A DNA stretch of 64,000 bases from JAEUMW01 sp963734295. Lineage in GTDB: Bacteria > Pseudomonadota > Gammaproteobacteria > Burkholderiales > JAEUMW01. A program made the position numbers and the translations under genes. The notes beneath the pieces were generated by a model. That model was not told the DNA's origin and searched no databases. It was given only the letters and a program-made list of their open reading frames with translations. Shown piece by piece: positions 48,807 to 57,279 of the stretch. The DNA lies in the NCBI GenBank assembly GCA_963734295.1, contig CAVTGS010000026.1, positions 19,380-83,379 on the forward strand, given 5' to 3'. Within the stretch, counting starts at the first letter, position 1. The number at the start of each line of letters is the position of its first letter.

Positions 48807-50000
48807 ATGGCATTCGTTCAAGCCGGCGGCCGCGCCATCACCATGATTCCCGATTACATCGGCTTCGACCTGATCACGTTCGGTACGGTCGGGCTCGCCA
48901 CACCGACGCAGCTTCGCCTCACCTTCGATCTCGGGGAGGGCGGCACGGGGACCTGGGATTTCTACGGCAGCAATCTCGCCTACAGTTTTCCTCCGGCTGC
49001 GGGCGGACCCGCGCCCGACCTCACGGGCGGTACGCTCGTGCGGATGGTTCAGGCGGAAAACGGGGCGCCCATCATCGACATCAGCGGCATGAGCCTGTCC
49101 GCCGCGACGTTCTGGTCGCAAGCCAGGGCGAACGACGCGCTTGCCATCCTGTCGGGGATCTTCGCCGGAGACGACACTCTCTATGGCTCCGATCAGCGTG
49201 AGCACCAGGGGTTCGACATCGGTGACGACCTGATCGGCTTCGACGGCAACGACTCGATCGGCGCGGGTGCCGGCTTCGACACGCTCGACGGGGTCGGCGG
49301 GAACGATTTCCTCGACGGCGGCGCCGATATCGATATGGCGTACTACGGATCCGCGGCGGCGGCCTACGCGGTGGTCACGTATGCGGGAACCACGGGCGTC
49401 GTGTCGCTCGGTGCCGCGATGGACGGCGTCGACAAGCTGGTGAACGTCGAGCTGATCGGTTTTGCCGACGAGATCATCGACACGCCGGGCGAGAACTTCC
49501 GCCCGCTCGATTACATCGCCTCATACGCCGACCTGGCTGCGGCGTTCGGAGCGAACGCGGCGGCTGGATTCGATCACTACCTGTATGCGGGGGCCCGGGA
49601 AGGGCGCGTGGACAGCTTCGACGGCCTGGAGTACATCGCGTCCTACCACGACCTCGTGGCAGCCTTCGGGGCGAACGCAGACGCCGGCGCGATGCATTAC
49701 ATCGTCGCCGGCAGGGTTGAAGGGCGCGCGACGAGCTTCGACGGACTGGAGTACATCGCGACCTATGGCGACCTCATCGAGGCCTTCCGCGTCGAGGTCG
49801 CCGCCAGCGCGAATCATGACGTCGGCACGCTTCACTACCTCGCGCACGGGTACGCCGAAGGTCGGACAGAGAGCTTCGATCCGCTGCAGTACCTCGCCAA
49901 TTACTCCGACCTGCGCGCTGTTTTCGGGGCCGACACCGAGGCAGCGACGCTGCACTTTATCGCCCACGGTTACTTCGAAGGTCGTACGGACCACGCGTAG
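48807..50000 (+). CDS. RTX-type calcium-binding protein with four C-terminal YIASY-type repeats
   Basis: 397 residues with no N-terminal signal peptide; probably exported by a type I system through its C-terminus. Residues 1-125 are a beta-rich region. Residues about 135-190 carry RTX-like nonapeptides (DLIGFDGNDSIGAGAGFDTL, then GVGGNDFLDGGADID). From about residue 228 four repeats of 39-46 residues follow, each of the form FDGLEYIASYxDLxxAFGA ... HYxxxGxxEGR. No catalytic domain is visible. No type I secretion genes lie nearby. GAGGAA precedes the ATG. It could be an S-layer, adhesin or biofilm protein. Confidence 0.75.
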   Translation: MAFVQAGGRAITMIPDYIGFDLITFGTVGLATPTQLRLTFDLGEGGTGTWDFYGSNLAYSFPPAAGGPAPDLTGGTLVRMVQAENGAPIIDISGMSLSAATFWSQARANDALAILSGIFAGDDTLYGSDQREHQGFDIGDDLIGFDGNDSIGAGAGFDTLDGVGGNDFLDGGADIDMAYYGSAAAAYAVVTYAGTTGVVSLGAAMDGVDKLVNVELIGFADEIIDTPGENFRPLDYIASYADLAAAFGANAAAGFDHYLYAGAREGRVDSFDGLEYIASYHDLVAAFGANADAGAMHYIVAGRVEGRATSFDGLEYIATYGDLIEAFRVEVAASANHDVGTLHYLAHGYAEGRTESFDPLQYLANYSDLRAVFGADTEAATLHFIAHGYFEGRTDHA

Positions 50001-50467
50001 ACGGGTCTCGCCGGTTGCGCTGCCGCGCGGCCCCTCAACGCCGCACGCGCGCAGCGCAACCCTTGCCCACCTGCTCGGCCTGCTCGAGTTCCGCGGCTTC
50101 CTGCTCGTCCTTCGGTGCCGCCGCTTGCGCGGCGGCTTCGACCCGCCCTGATCGAACGAACCGCTGACATCGGCGCGCGGGACGAATCGAGCGAAGCGCA
50201 TGCGGGGCGGCGCGGCACCCGTAGGAGGTGCACCGCGTGCGCGGCCGAGTCGCATCAACGCGGGATTTCGGCGAGCATTCGGCGTCGCACGCGTGCTACC
50301 TTTGCCGCGGCTGTTCTTCCGGCGGGTCGGTCAGTCTTGCCGACGGGAATGCAAAAGTTGCCGCGAGAGGCGTCACGAGCCACGCCAGGTGGTTGAATTG
50401 CCGCGCCGCTTCATCGGCATACCGATTGCAGGAATCGTTTGACGCCGGTGCGGCGCGCGGAGGCTCC
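50001..50467. other. Gene-free stretch with a possible small open frame
   Basis: No gene is clear. On the minus strand at about 50,046-50,160 a frame reads VEAAAQAAAPKDEQEAAELE followed by QAEQVGKGC, protein-like in composition, but it has no start codon. No repeat or terminator was recognised. The plus-strand frames look like shadows. Confidence 0.35.
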
Positions 50468-50794
50468 ATGCATATCGACTGGCACGGCTTGTTCGCGCTC
50501 ACCGTCTCGCCGCTCGAGCTCTTCATCCGCGGCAGCGTGGTCTACTGGTTCCTGTTCGCCATCTTCCGGGTCGTGCTCCGGCGCGACATCGGCAAGATCG
50601 TTTACCGCAACCTGCGGCGGGAGTGGATCACGGAGGACGACCTCAGGGCCAAGCTGCGCGAGCAGGGTGTGGCAACCCTGTCGGAGGTGCGCGCCGCCTA
50701 CATGGAAGCCAATGGCGCGGTCACCGTGATCACTCGAGGGAGCCAGCAGGGTCGACGGCGCGGCGCAACAAGCCGCAGGCCGGGACAGCAGTGA
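50468..50794 (+). CDS. DUF421 (YetF-like) membrane protein with a central deletion
   Basis: 108 residues. The start matches DUF421 proteins (DWHGLFALTVSPLELFIRGS, then VVYWFLFAIFRVVLRRDIG), one membrane helix plus the loop. It then jumps directly to the cytoplasmic part (YRNLRREWITEDDLRAKLRE, then ATLSEVRAAYMEANGAVTVI). The two membrane helices and the first half of the soluble domain, about 90 residues of the usual protein, are missing in frame. It may be non-functional or a single-helix variant. An Arg-rich C-terminal tail (GRRRGATSRRPGQQ) is also unusual. It ends 9 bp before the antiporter. Confidence 0.65.
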   Translation: MHIDWHGLFALTVSPLELFIRGSVVYWFLFAIFRVVLRRDIGKIVYRNLRREWITEDDLRAKLREQGVATLSEVRAAYMEANGAVTVITRGSQQGRRRGATSRRPGQQ

Positions 50795-50803
50795 AAGAGT
50801 ATT

Positions 50804-52123
50804 GTGACGCCGATGAACCCCGCCCTCTGGTACGTCTTCGCCGGGTGCATGCTGGTGCTGGTGGCGCTCTCGTCGACCTTCATCGAGCGCTCTCCCGCGA
50901 GTCCGGCGATGATCTATCTGGTCCTCGGGATCCTCGCCGGACCGCTCGGTGCCGACGTCGTCCGGCTCGACATCGCAGCCGACGCGCAACTCATCGAACT
51001 CCTGGCAGAGCTCGCGGTACTCATCTCCGTCTTCGTGGCCGGTCTCAAGATGGCAACCTCGATCGAAGACGGGCGCTGGACGCTGCCGGTCAGGCTCGCG
51101 TTCCTGGCGCTTCCCGTGACGGTCGCGCTGGTGGTGGCCATCGCGGTGCTCGGGTGGGGATTCGCCATCGCTCTCGCGGTCCTGCTGGCGGGAATTGTCG
51201 CGCCGACCGATCCCGTGCTCGCGAGCGAAGTGCACGTGAGTCACGAACGGGACCGGGACAGGATCCGCTTCAGCCTGACCGGCGAGGCGGGACTGAACGA
51301 TGGCACCGCATTTCCGTTCGTGATGCTCGGTCTGACCCTGGCGGCGCGCCCTCACGACACCACGATGTGGTTGAACTGGATCGCGCTCGACCTGCTCTGG
51401 CCGGTGCTCGGCGGACTCGCACTCGGCGCGCTCTGCGGGACCGCGGTCGGCCATCTCGTGGTGCACTTGCGCACCCGGCATGCGCAGGCGCTCGGGCTCG
51501 ACGAGTTCCTGGCCCTCGGCCTGATCGCGCTTGCGTATGGCCTCGCCGTGCTCCTATCGACTTACGGTTTCCTCGCCGTTTTCGCTGCGGGTCTTGCGCT
51601 GCGGCGGATCGCCACGCCGCCGGGAGTGATGCCGCAGCCGGCGCGGGCGCTGGCTGCACCACAGTCGGCTGCCGACCCCGCAACCGCGCCCGCCGTGCTC
51701 GCGAAAGCCATGCTCGATCTCAATACCTCGCTCGAGCGACTGGCCGAAGTCGGCATCGTTTTCCTCACCGGGGTGCTGATCGGCACGGTGCCCATCACGG
51801 CCGAGGCCATGGTCATCGCCGCGCTCCTGCTCCTCGTGGTGAGACCCCTGAGCATCGCGATTACGCTCTACGGCACCGATACGACGTTCATGCACCGGGC
51901 ATTGATCGGATGGTTCGGTGTACGAGGCGTGGGATCGCTTTACTATCTCGGCTACGCAGCCGCACACGGGGTCGCGGAAGCCGATGTGCGGCGACTCGCG
52001 CCGATCGTCCTCTATAGTATCGCCGCGTCGGTGATCGTCCATGGCGTCTCCGTTACGCCGCTCATGCGCTGGTACGATGAACATCGTCGTGTACGGCCGC
52101 ACGCGCGAGGTCCTGACTTGTGA
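50804..52123 (+). CDS. CPA1-family Na+(K+)/H+ antiporter
   Basis: 439 residues, twelve to thirteen membrane segments; the GTG at 50804 (or ATG at 50813) gives MNPALWYVFAGCMLVLVALS. The ion-binding motif SLTGEAGLNDGTAFPFVMLG has the Asn-Asp pair of electroneutral CPA1 exchangers, and APTDPVLASEVHVSHERDRD is the conserved helix-5 region. The C-terminus is short and lacks a TrkA domain. It helps pH and sodium homeostasis. Coupled by a 4-bp overlap (GTGA) to the HAD/P-loop gene, and located after the DUF421 gene. Confidence 0.9.
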   Translation: MTPMNPALWYVFAGCMLVLVALSSTFIERSPASPAMIYLVLGILAGPLGADVVRLDIAADAQLIELLAELAVLISVFVAGLKMATSIEDGRWTLPVRLAFLALPVTVALVVAIAVLGWGFAIALAVLLAGIVAPTDPVLASEVHVSHERDRDRIRFSLTGEAGLNDGTAFPFVMLGLTLAARPHDTTMWLNWIALDLLWPVLGGLALGALCGTAVGHLVVHLRTRHAQALGLDEFLALGLIALAYGLAVLLSTYGFLAVFAAGLALRRIATPPGVMPQPARALAAPQSAADPATAPAVLAKAMLDLNTSLERLAEVGIVFLTGVLIGTVPITAEAMVIAALLLLVVRPLSIAITLYGTDTTFMHRALIGWFGVRGVGSLYYLGYAAAHGVAEADVRRLAPIVLYSIAASVIVHGVSVTPLMRWYDEHRRVRPHARGPDL

Positions 52124-53499
52124 TGCGCTACGCTGCCCTCGCCATCGATTACGACGGCACGCTCGCTTCGTCCGGACGGGTTGCGCCGGAGACGCTGCGC
52201 GCGCTCGAGCGGCTCGTGGCGAGCGGTCGCAGGATTGTCCTCGTGACCGGTCGCGAGCTGGAAGATCTGCTCGTCGTCTTCCCCGAGCTCGGAGTGTTCG
52301 ACCGTGTCGTCGCGGAAAACGGTGCCGTGCTCTACACCCCGCGGACGCAGGGGCGATGGACTCTGGGTGATGCGCCGTCGCCGCGGCTGCTGCGCGAGCT
52401 CGAGCGCCGCGGCGTGCCACTGTCGGTCGGGCGATCGATCGTCGCCACCGTGCACCCGCATGAAACGGTCGTCCTCGAGGCAATTCGGGACCTGGGTCTC
52501 GAGCTCAACGTGATCTTCAACAAGGGCGCGGTGATGATCCTGCCGGCGTCCATCAACAAGGCGACCGGCCTGGCCGCCGCCCTCGACGATCTCGCGCTTT
52601 CACCGCGCAATGTCGCGGCGATCGGCGACGCGGAGAACGACCACGCGCTGCTGCGGACCGCCGAGTTCGGCGTGGCGGTCGCGAACGCCGTGCCCACGCT
52701 CAGGCAGGAAGCCGATCGCGTGAGCCGGCACGAGAACGGCCGTGCCGTGATCGAGCTCGTGGACGATCTGATCGCCCACGACCTTCGCGCTACCCCACCG
52801 TGCGCGCCGCGCCGCCAGATCCTGCTGGGAACGGACGCAGACGGCCATGAGGTGTCCATACCCCCGGCCTGGTTCAATGTGCTCATCGCGGGCTCCGGTG
52901 GGGGCGAGACGGCGCTCGCGGTCGGTCTGCTCGAACGGATTGCGGCCGAGGGGTACCAGTTCTGCGCGATCGACGCGACCGGCGGCTGCGTGGGGATGCC
53001 TGGTGCGATCGTGCTTGGGGCGGCCGAGCGCGCGCCGGCCGCCGCGGACGTGATGACGGCCCTTCACAAGCCCGACGCCAACGTTGTGGTCGACGTGGTC
53101 GGCATGCAGCTGCCTGCCCGCCCGACGTTCCTTGCCGACCTCTTGCGCCGGCTGGCGGACATGCGCGCGGGCGTTGGCCGGCCGCACTGGATCCTGGTCC
53201 ACGAGCACCACCAAGCGCTGCTCGATAGTAGTCCGACTGGTGCGGCGAGCGGCATGATCTACGTCACCGCCAACACCGACCGGGTTGCGAAGCGGGTGCT
53301 TGCCGCCATCGACCTTGCCGTTGTACTGGGCGATGCGCCGAGTGCGACGTTGCGCAGCGTCGCAGCGGGGTGGCGTGTTGCCACGCCGGACGTGCCATCT
53401 ACCGTCCTCGACGAGGGCGAGGCGCTCGCGTGGCGACGGGACGCCGACGCGCCCGGCAGAATTCGTATCGCTCGGTCCGCACCCCGGGGCACGACGTGA
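52120..53499 (+). CDS. HAD-IIB hydrolase fused to a degenerate P-loop domain
   Basis: 459 residues. Residues 1-225 form a HAD phosphatase of the IIB type: LAIDYDGTLASSG (motif I), IVLVTGRELEDLL (II), SINKATGLAAALDDL (III) and AAIGDAENDHALLRTAEFG (IV), similar to Cof/SPP enzymes. Residues 235-440 form a P-loop ATPase-like domain: FNVLIAGSGGGETALAVGLL, where the Walker A lysine is replaced by glutamate, then FCAIDATGG and NVVVDVVGMQL as Walker B region. The second domain is therefore probably unable to bind ATP normally. Translationally coupled to the antiporter, possibly acting in sugar-phosphate or ion stress. Substrate unknown. Confidence 0.75.
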   Translation: MMRYAALAIDYDGTLASSGRVAPETLRALERLVASGRRIVLVTGRELEDLLVVFPELGVFDRVVAENGAVLYTPRTQGRWTLGDAPSPRLLRELERRGVPLSVGRSIVATVHPHETVVLEAIRDLGLELNVIFNKGAVMILPASINKATGLAAALDDLALSPRNVAAIGDAENDHALLRTAEFGVAVANAVPTLRQEADRVSRHENGRAVIELVDDLIAHDLRATPPCAPRRQILLGTDADGHEVSIPPAWFNVLIAGSGGGETALAVGLLERIAAEGYQFCAIDATGGCVGMPGAIVLGAAERAPAAADVMTALHKPDANVVVDVVGMQLPARPTFLADLLRRLADMRAGVGRPHWILVHEHHQALLDSSPTGAASGMIYVTANTDRVAKRVLAAIDLAVVLGDAPSATLRSVAAGWRVATPDVPSTVLDEGEALAWRRDADAPGRIRIARSAPRGTT

Positions 53500-53592
53500 C
53501 GTCTCGGACTCGGCGCGGCGGAGCCTCGCCGATCCCCCTGCGATAAGCCTGTGATAAGGTCGGTCTCGCTATTCTTCCAACGGAGGCCCCGC

Positions 53593-54414
53593 ATGGCATC
53601 GCCGACGAACACGAACAAGCGGAGCCCCGCCGTGGGGCGTGACCCGCGCAAGAAGAAGCTCCCGCCAAGGGGCGAAGAGGAGATGACGCGCCGAATCCTG
53701 GCGATCGACATCGGCGGCACCAACGTGAAGATGCTGGCGAGCGGCGAGCATGAGCCGCTGAAGGTACCGTCGGGCAGGACCATGACGCCCGGCCGCCTGG
53801 TCGAGTCGGTGCAGGACGCCACCAAGCAATGGCAGTTCGATGGGATATCGATCGGCTATCCGGGCCTCGTTGGCGCGGACGGCCCGCATTCCGAGCCGGG
53901 AAATCTCGGTCCCGGCTGGGTCGGGTTCGACTTCGCGGCGGCGTTCGGCAAGCCGGTGAAGATCATCAACGACGCGGCGATGCAGGCGCTCGGCAGCTAC
54001 GCCGGCGGGCGCATGCTGTTTCTCGGTCTCGGCACCGGTTTGGGCTCGACGCTCATCACGCAGAACGTGATCGTGCCGCTCGAGCTAGGCGAGCTGCCGT
54101 ACAGCGCGAACCAGCGGCTCGGCGCGCTCGTCGGCCGTCAGGGCCTGAAGCGTGTCGGCAAGCGCGAGTGGCGCCGAATCGTGACCGAGATGGTCGATTC
54201 GTTCACGCGCACTTTCGTCGTCGATTACGTGGTGCTGGGCGGCGGCAACGCGAAGCTGCTGAAGGATCTGCCCAGCGGCGCGCGGCTCGGCCACAATCTC
54301 ACGGCATTTCGCGGCGGGTTCCGGCTCTGGCACCTGGCGGACATCCGAACGCTTTCGCCCGAAGGCGAGGTGCCGGAAGAGAACCGCGCAGCGGCAGATT
54401 GGCGGGTGGTGTGA
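53593..54414 (+). CDS. ppgK: Polyphosphate glucokinase (ROK family)
   Basis: 273 residues from the ATG at 53593 (GGAGG 7 bases upstream). Phosphorylates glucose from polyphosphate or ATP. A lysine/arginine-rich leader of about 30 residues (MASPTNTNKRSPAVGRDPRK) precedes the ROK core: RRILAIDIGGTNVKMLASGE (ATP/polyphosphate site), GISIGYPGLVGADGPHSEPG, KIINDAAMQALGSYAGGRML and FLGLGTGLGSTLI. The sequence lacks the CxCGxxGC zinc site of classical ROK kinases, consistent with the PpgK branch. It fits a polyphosphate-plus-glycogen theme with PPK2 and glg genes. Confidence 0.85.
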   Translation: MASPTNTNKRSPAVGRDPRKKKLPPRGEEEMTRRILAIDIGGTNVKMLASGEHEPLKVPSGRTMTPGRLVESVQDATKQWQFDGISIGYPGLVGADGPHSEPGNLGPGWVGFDFAAAFGKPVKIINDAAMQALGSYAGGRMLFLGLGTGLGSTLITQNVIVPLELGELPYSANQRLGALVGRQGLKRVGKREWRRIVTEMVDSFTRTFVVDYVVLGGGNAKLLKDLPSGARLGHNLTAFRGGFRLWHLADIRTLSPEGEVPEENRAAADWRVV

Positions 54415-54460
54415 GGTAGCGTGGGGGAGGCGCGCTAGGCCGAACAGAAGCCGAAAAACA

Positions 54461-54495
54461 ATAGAAAAGAAAAACGCCGTCACTTGGACGGCGTT
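54461..54495 (-). terminator. Rho-independent terminator of the tmRNA gene
   Basis: Minus strand: AACGCCGTC, loop CAAGT, GACGGCGTT (9 bp), followed directly by TTTCTTTTC. It lies 22 bases after the tmRNA CCA and is also usable in the other direction by ppgK, which ends at 54414. Confidence 0.85.
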
Positions 54496-54516
54496 GGATG
54501 TTGCTGGGGGCATTAA

Positions 54517-54936
54517 TGGTGGAGGTGGCGGGAATCGAACCCGCGTCCGCAAGCCCTCTACAGGCAGATCTACATACTTAGTCTGGCCGTTTGATTTAGC
54601 CGCCTACGCGCGGGCCGACGCGCTCGGAGGCAGCGAGTCACTGAGCTTTGATGCCGACTGCCGTGACTGCGGCCGGCACGATCCCATGCGAGATGACTCT
54701 GCAACTGGCGTCGAGCCGGCCTGACCTCGCGATCAGATCTTCCCGACACGGGCTTGCGCCCGCGTTCCAGTCCCGCCCCACGGGCAGAACGGGTGCAGAG
54801 TCTGGCCGGTGTTAGGCGGCCAGAGCGTAACGGTCGTCGTTGGCGACTATTGCGTTTCCAGCGGATTTACGAGGTGACTGGACCTCGGTATGCCCTGCGC
54901 TGCTTTGCGACCCACGTCGAAACCAGGTCACCCCCA
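54517..54936 (-). ncRNA. ssrA: tmRNA (SsrA) with tag ANDDRYALAA
   Basis: Rescues stalled ribosomes. The 5' end GGGGGTGACCTGGTTTCGAC (54936 downwards) and the 3' end (TTCGATTCCCGCCACCTCCA, then CCA at 54517-54519) form the tRNA-like acceptor: seven pairs, one of them G-U. The open frame at 54812-54844 encodes GCC-start ANDDRYALAA and a TAA stop; AATAGTC precedes the resume codon. Discriminator is A, and CCA is encoded. Length about 420 bases, one-piece form. A strong terminator follows. The gene is a frequent integration site, but the 3' end is followed directly by that terminator and ppgK with no attached element. Confidence 0.97.
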
Positions 54937-55138
54937 ATATCTCTAGATGGATCCACGGCCGCTCTTCTTCAAGGCCGAGCACGACATTCTAGCCGAACGC
55001 GCGGGAGCCCGTGACAGTGCGCGGCACCGATATTGCGCTCCAGCGGGTAGCGAATCCCCGCAAAGCCCGTGGACAGGGGCAGCAGGCCCAATCCAGGATG
55101 CTCGGGGCAAATCGGAAACAGCGGGAAACCCGTCATAC

Positions 55139-57085
55139 ATGTTGGCTTTCTCAACGATTACGAGCTATCCGGACCTCGACGCGCGGTGCCGCAGGAATGT
55201 TTGCGCGCGCGCTTGGATCGTGTGGCATCTGCTGGCGATCATGGTTCTGTGCGCGGTTTCTCCGGCTCACGGTGCCGACACCGGCGGGGCGGTTGCGATC
55301 AACGCCGAGACACTGATGCTCGATGTCCGCTCTCGACTCCACGTCTGGTTCGATCCCGACGGCAGAGCCTCGTTCGAGTCGGTGGAGTCGGGCACCAGCC
55401 GCTTCGGCCCCGTGTCGGCTCGACAGGGCGACGACGTCAACTTCGGTTACCGGAAGGGCGCGGTCTGGCTGCGCTTCGAGGTCAAGCCCGGCAAGGACGC
55501 GCCCGCCGACTGGCTGCTGGAAGTCGCCTATCCGCCGCTGGATCGGGTCGGCGTCTTCGTGCGGGACCGGGACGGCAGGGTTGTCGTGCAGGAGGCCGGG
55601 GACATGCTGCCGTTCTGGAAGCGCCCGTTTCCTCACCGCAACCTCGTGTTTCCGCTGCACCTTCCCTCGGGCAGCGAGTATTCCGTGTTTCTCCGCGTCG
55701 AGTCGCAGGGCAATACGACGATTCCGCTGCATCTCTGGCAGCCTGCCGCGCTGGCGGAGCACGATCGGGGCGCCTATACCGCGCTCGCTCTCTACTACGG
55801 GTTGCTGGTCGCGCTACTAGTGTTCAATCTCTTGATCTTCATCTCGGTGCGCGATCCCCTCCATTTGCTCTATGTCGGGATGGCAGTGGGGATGGCGATC
55901 GGTCAGCTTTCCTTGAACGGCTTCGGCAGCCTGTGGCTGTGGCCCGACGCAACGAAGTGGGCGAACGACGCGCTCGCCTGGGGTTTCGCCCTGTGCGGGC
56001 TGTCCGGTGTGCTCTTCACGCGCAGATTTCTCGATACTGCGCGCCACACGCCGCTCCTCGACCGGCTTCTCCTTCTCGCGATGGTGATTTTCGCCGTGGA
56101 AGTCGCATTCGGCATGTTCGTCCCGTATCGCGTCTTCGCGATCGGCGTGAGTCTCTCCGGGCTTGGTTTCTCCTTCATCGCCGTCCTCGCTGGCATTCGG
56201 TGTTACCTCAAGGGTCAGCCGGGTGCTGCTTACTTCCTCCTCGGCTGGACCCTGCTGCTCGCTGGTGCAGGCGTTCTCGCAGCCCGCAACATGGGCTGGC
56301 TACCCACGAACGGATTCACCACCTACGCGATGCAGATCGCCTCGGCGCTCGAGATGGTGCTGTTCTCCTTCGCGCTGGCCGATCGGATCAACCGCCTGCG
56401 CCGCGAGAAGGAGGCTGCGCAGGCGGCGGCGCTTGCGTCGGGCGAGGCCATGGTGGCCGCCTTGAAGCGCTCCGAATCCGAGCTCGAGCGCCGGGTGCGG
56501 GAGCGAACGTTCGATCTCGCCCTCGCCAACGAACGACTGAGCGAGAGCGCGGCGAAGCACCGCCTCCAGGCTACCCACGATGCCCTGACCGGGCTTGCCA
56601 ACCGCATGCTGCTCGACGATCGTCTCGATCGGTCCATCGAGCATGCCCGGCGGTGCGGTACCAGGGTAGGCCTCGTGATGATCGACCTCGATCATTTCAA
56701 GCCCGTGAACGACACGTACGGGCACGCCGTCGGCGACCGGCTGCTGGTGGCAGCAGCGGAACGTCTGCGCGAGTCGGTGCGGACGAGCGACACGGTCGCG
56801 CGCTACGGCGGCGACGAGTTCGTGCTGGTGATCGAGAACGTGCACCATCGCGAAGACGTCGAGCGCGCGGTCGCAGGCGTGCAAGCCCGGCTCGCGCTCC
56901 CGGTGGTGGACGGCGACCTCGAGCTCTCGTTTGCGGCGAGCATCGGCATCAGCGTCTATCCCGACGACGCCCTCGACGCGAGCGCATTGCTTCGGTGTGC
57001 GGACGAGGGGATGTACGCGGCGAAGAAGACCCGCAAGGACAGGGTGGAGAGGGGGCGCAGGCGCAGCGTCGAGATCGCCGCGTAA
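55139..57085 (+). CDS. Membrane diguanylate cyclase, 7TMR-DISM with GGDEF domain
   Basis: 648 residues from the ATG at 55139 (earlier in-frame ATG at 54947 lies over the tmRNA promoter region). It has a membrane-leading signal (IVWHLLAIMVLCAVSPAHG), a periplasmic DISMED2 domain (about 40-200), seven membrane helices (about 210-430, from ALALYYGLLVALLVFNLLIF), a coiled-coil linker (AALASGEAMVAALKRSESEL), and a C-terminal GGDEF domain. The active site is ARYGGDEFVLV and the inhibitory site RTSD lies five residues before it, so it should make cyclic di-GMP with product feedback. Senses a periplasmic ligand. A palindromic element follows 12 bp later. Confidence 0.92.
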   Translation: MLAFSTITSYPDLDARCRRNVCARAWIVWHLLAIMVLCAVSPAHGADTGGAVAINAETLMLDVRSRLHVWFDPDGRASFESVESGTSRFGPVSARQGDDVNFGYRKGAVWLRFEVKPGKDAPADWLLEVAYPPLDRVGVFVRDRDGRVVVQEAGDMLPFWKRPFPHRNLVFPLHLPSGSEYSVFLRVESQGNTTIPLHLWQPAALAEHDRGAYTALALYYGLLVALLVFNLLIFISVRDPLHLLYVGMAVGMAIGQLSLNGFGSLWLWPDATKWANDALAWGFALCGLSGVLFTRRFLDTARHTPLLDRLLLLAMVIFAVEVAFGMFVPYRVFAIGVSLSGLGFSFIAVLAGIRCYLKGQPGAAYFLLGWTLLLAGAGVLAARNMGWLPTNGFTTYAMQIASALEMVLFSFALADRINRLRREKEAAQAAALASGEAMVAALKRSESELERRVRERTFDLALANERLSESAAKHRLQATHDALTGLANRMLLDDRLDRSIEHARRCGTRVGLVMIDLDHFKPVNDTYGHAVGDRLLVAAAERLRESVRTSDTVARYGGDEFVLVIENVHHREDVERAVAGVQARLALPVVDGDLELSFAASIGISVYPDDALDASALLRCADEGMYAAKKTRKDRVERGRRRSVEIAA

Positions 57086-57096
57086 GACGGCGGACC

Positions 57097-57279
57097 TAAC
57101 AGGCTGTTGAAAAACCCCGCGGGGCCGCGCCCCTTCGGGGTTTGCACGACAAAATGCTCATCTGCTTCGTTGCGTTCCTCGGCATCGTAGGCCAAGCTAC
57201 GACCTTCGTCGCGCGCCTCGCATCTGAGCATTTTTCGTGTCAAACGCGGCCCCCGAAGGGCTCTTCAACAGCCTGTTAA
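57097..57279. repeat. Palindromic element of about 183 bp (MITE-like) ending in the glgB stop codon
   Basis: Ends are near-perfect inverted repeats: TAACAGGCTGTTGAA at the left, TTCAACAGCCTGTTAA at the right. Nested arms also pair: AAAATGCTCA with TGAGCATTTT, CCCCTTCGGGG-type GC arms, and an inner CGTAG...CTACG loop. The whole element can fold into one long imperfect hairpin. No open frame. The right end supplies the TAA of glgB (57276-57278), so the element landed at, or defines, that gene's end. It lies between convergent genes and may act as a two-way terminator. The family is unknown to me; a search of genomes of close relatives would show copy number. Confidence 0.75.

Noticed and set aside
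54517..54936. An integrated element at the tmRNA 3' end
   Set aside because: A normal terminator and ppgK follow directly; no integrase and no duplicated 3' end were seen.
55069..57099. A 676-residue frame overlapping the GGDEF gene
   Set aside because: A shifted shadow; DISM and GGDEF motifs are in the other frame.
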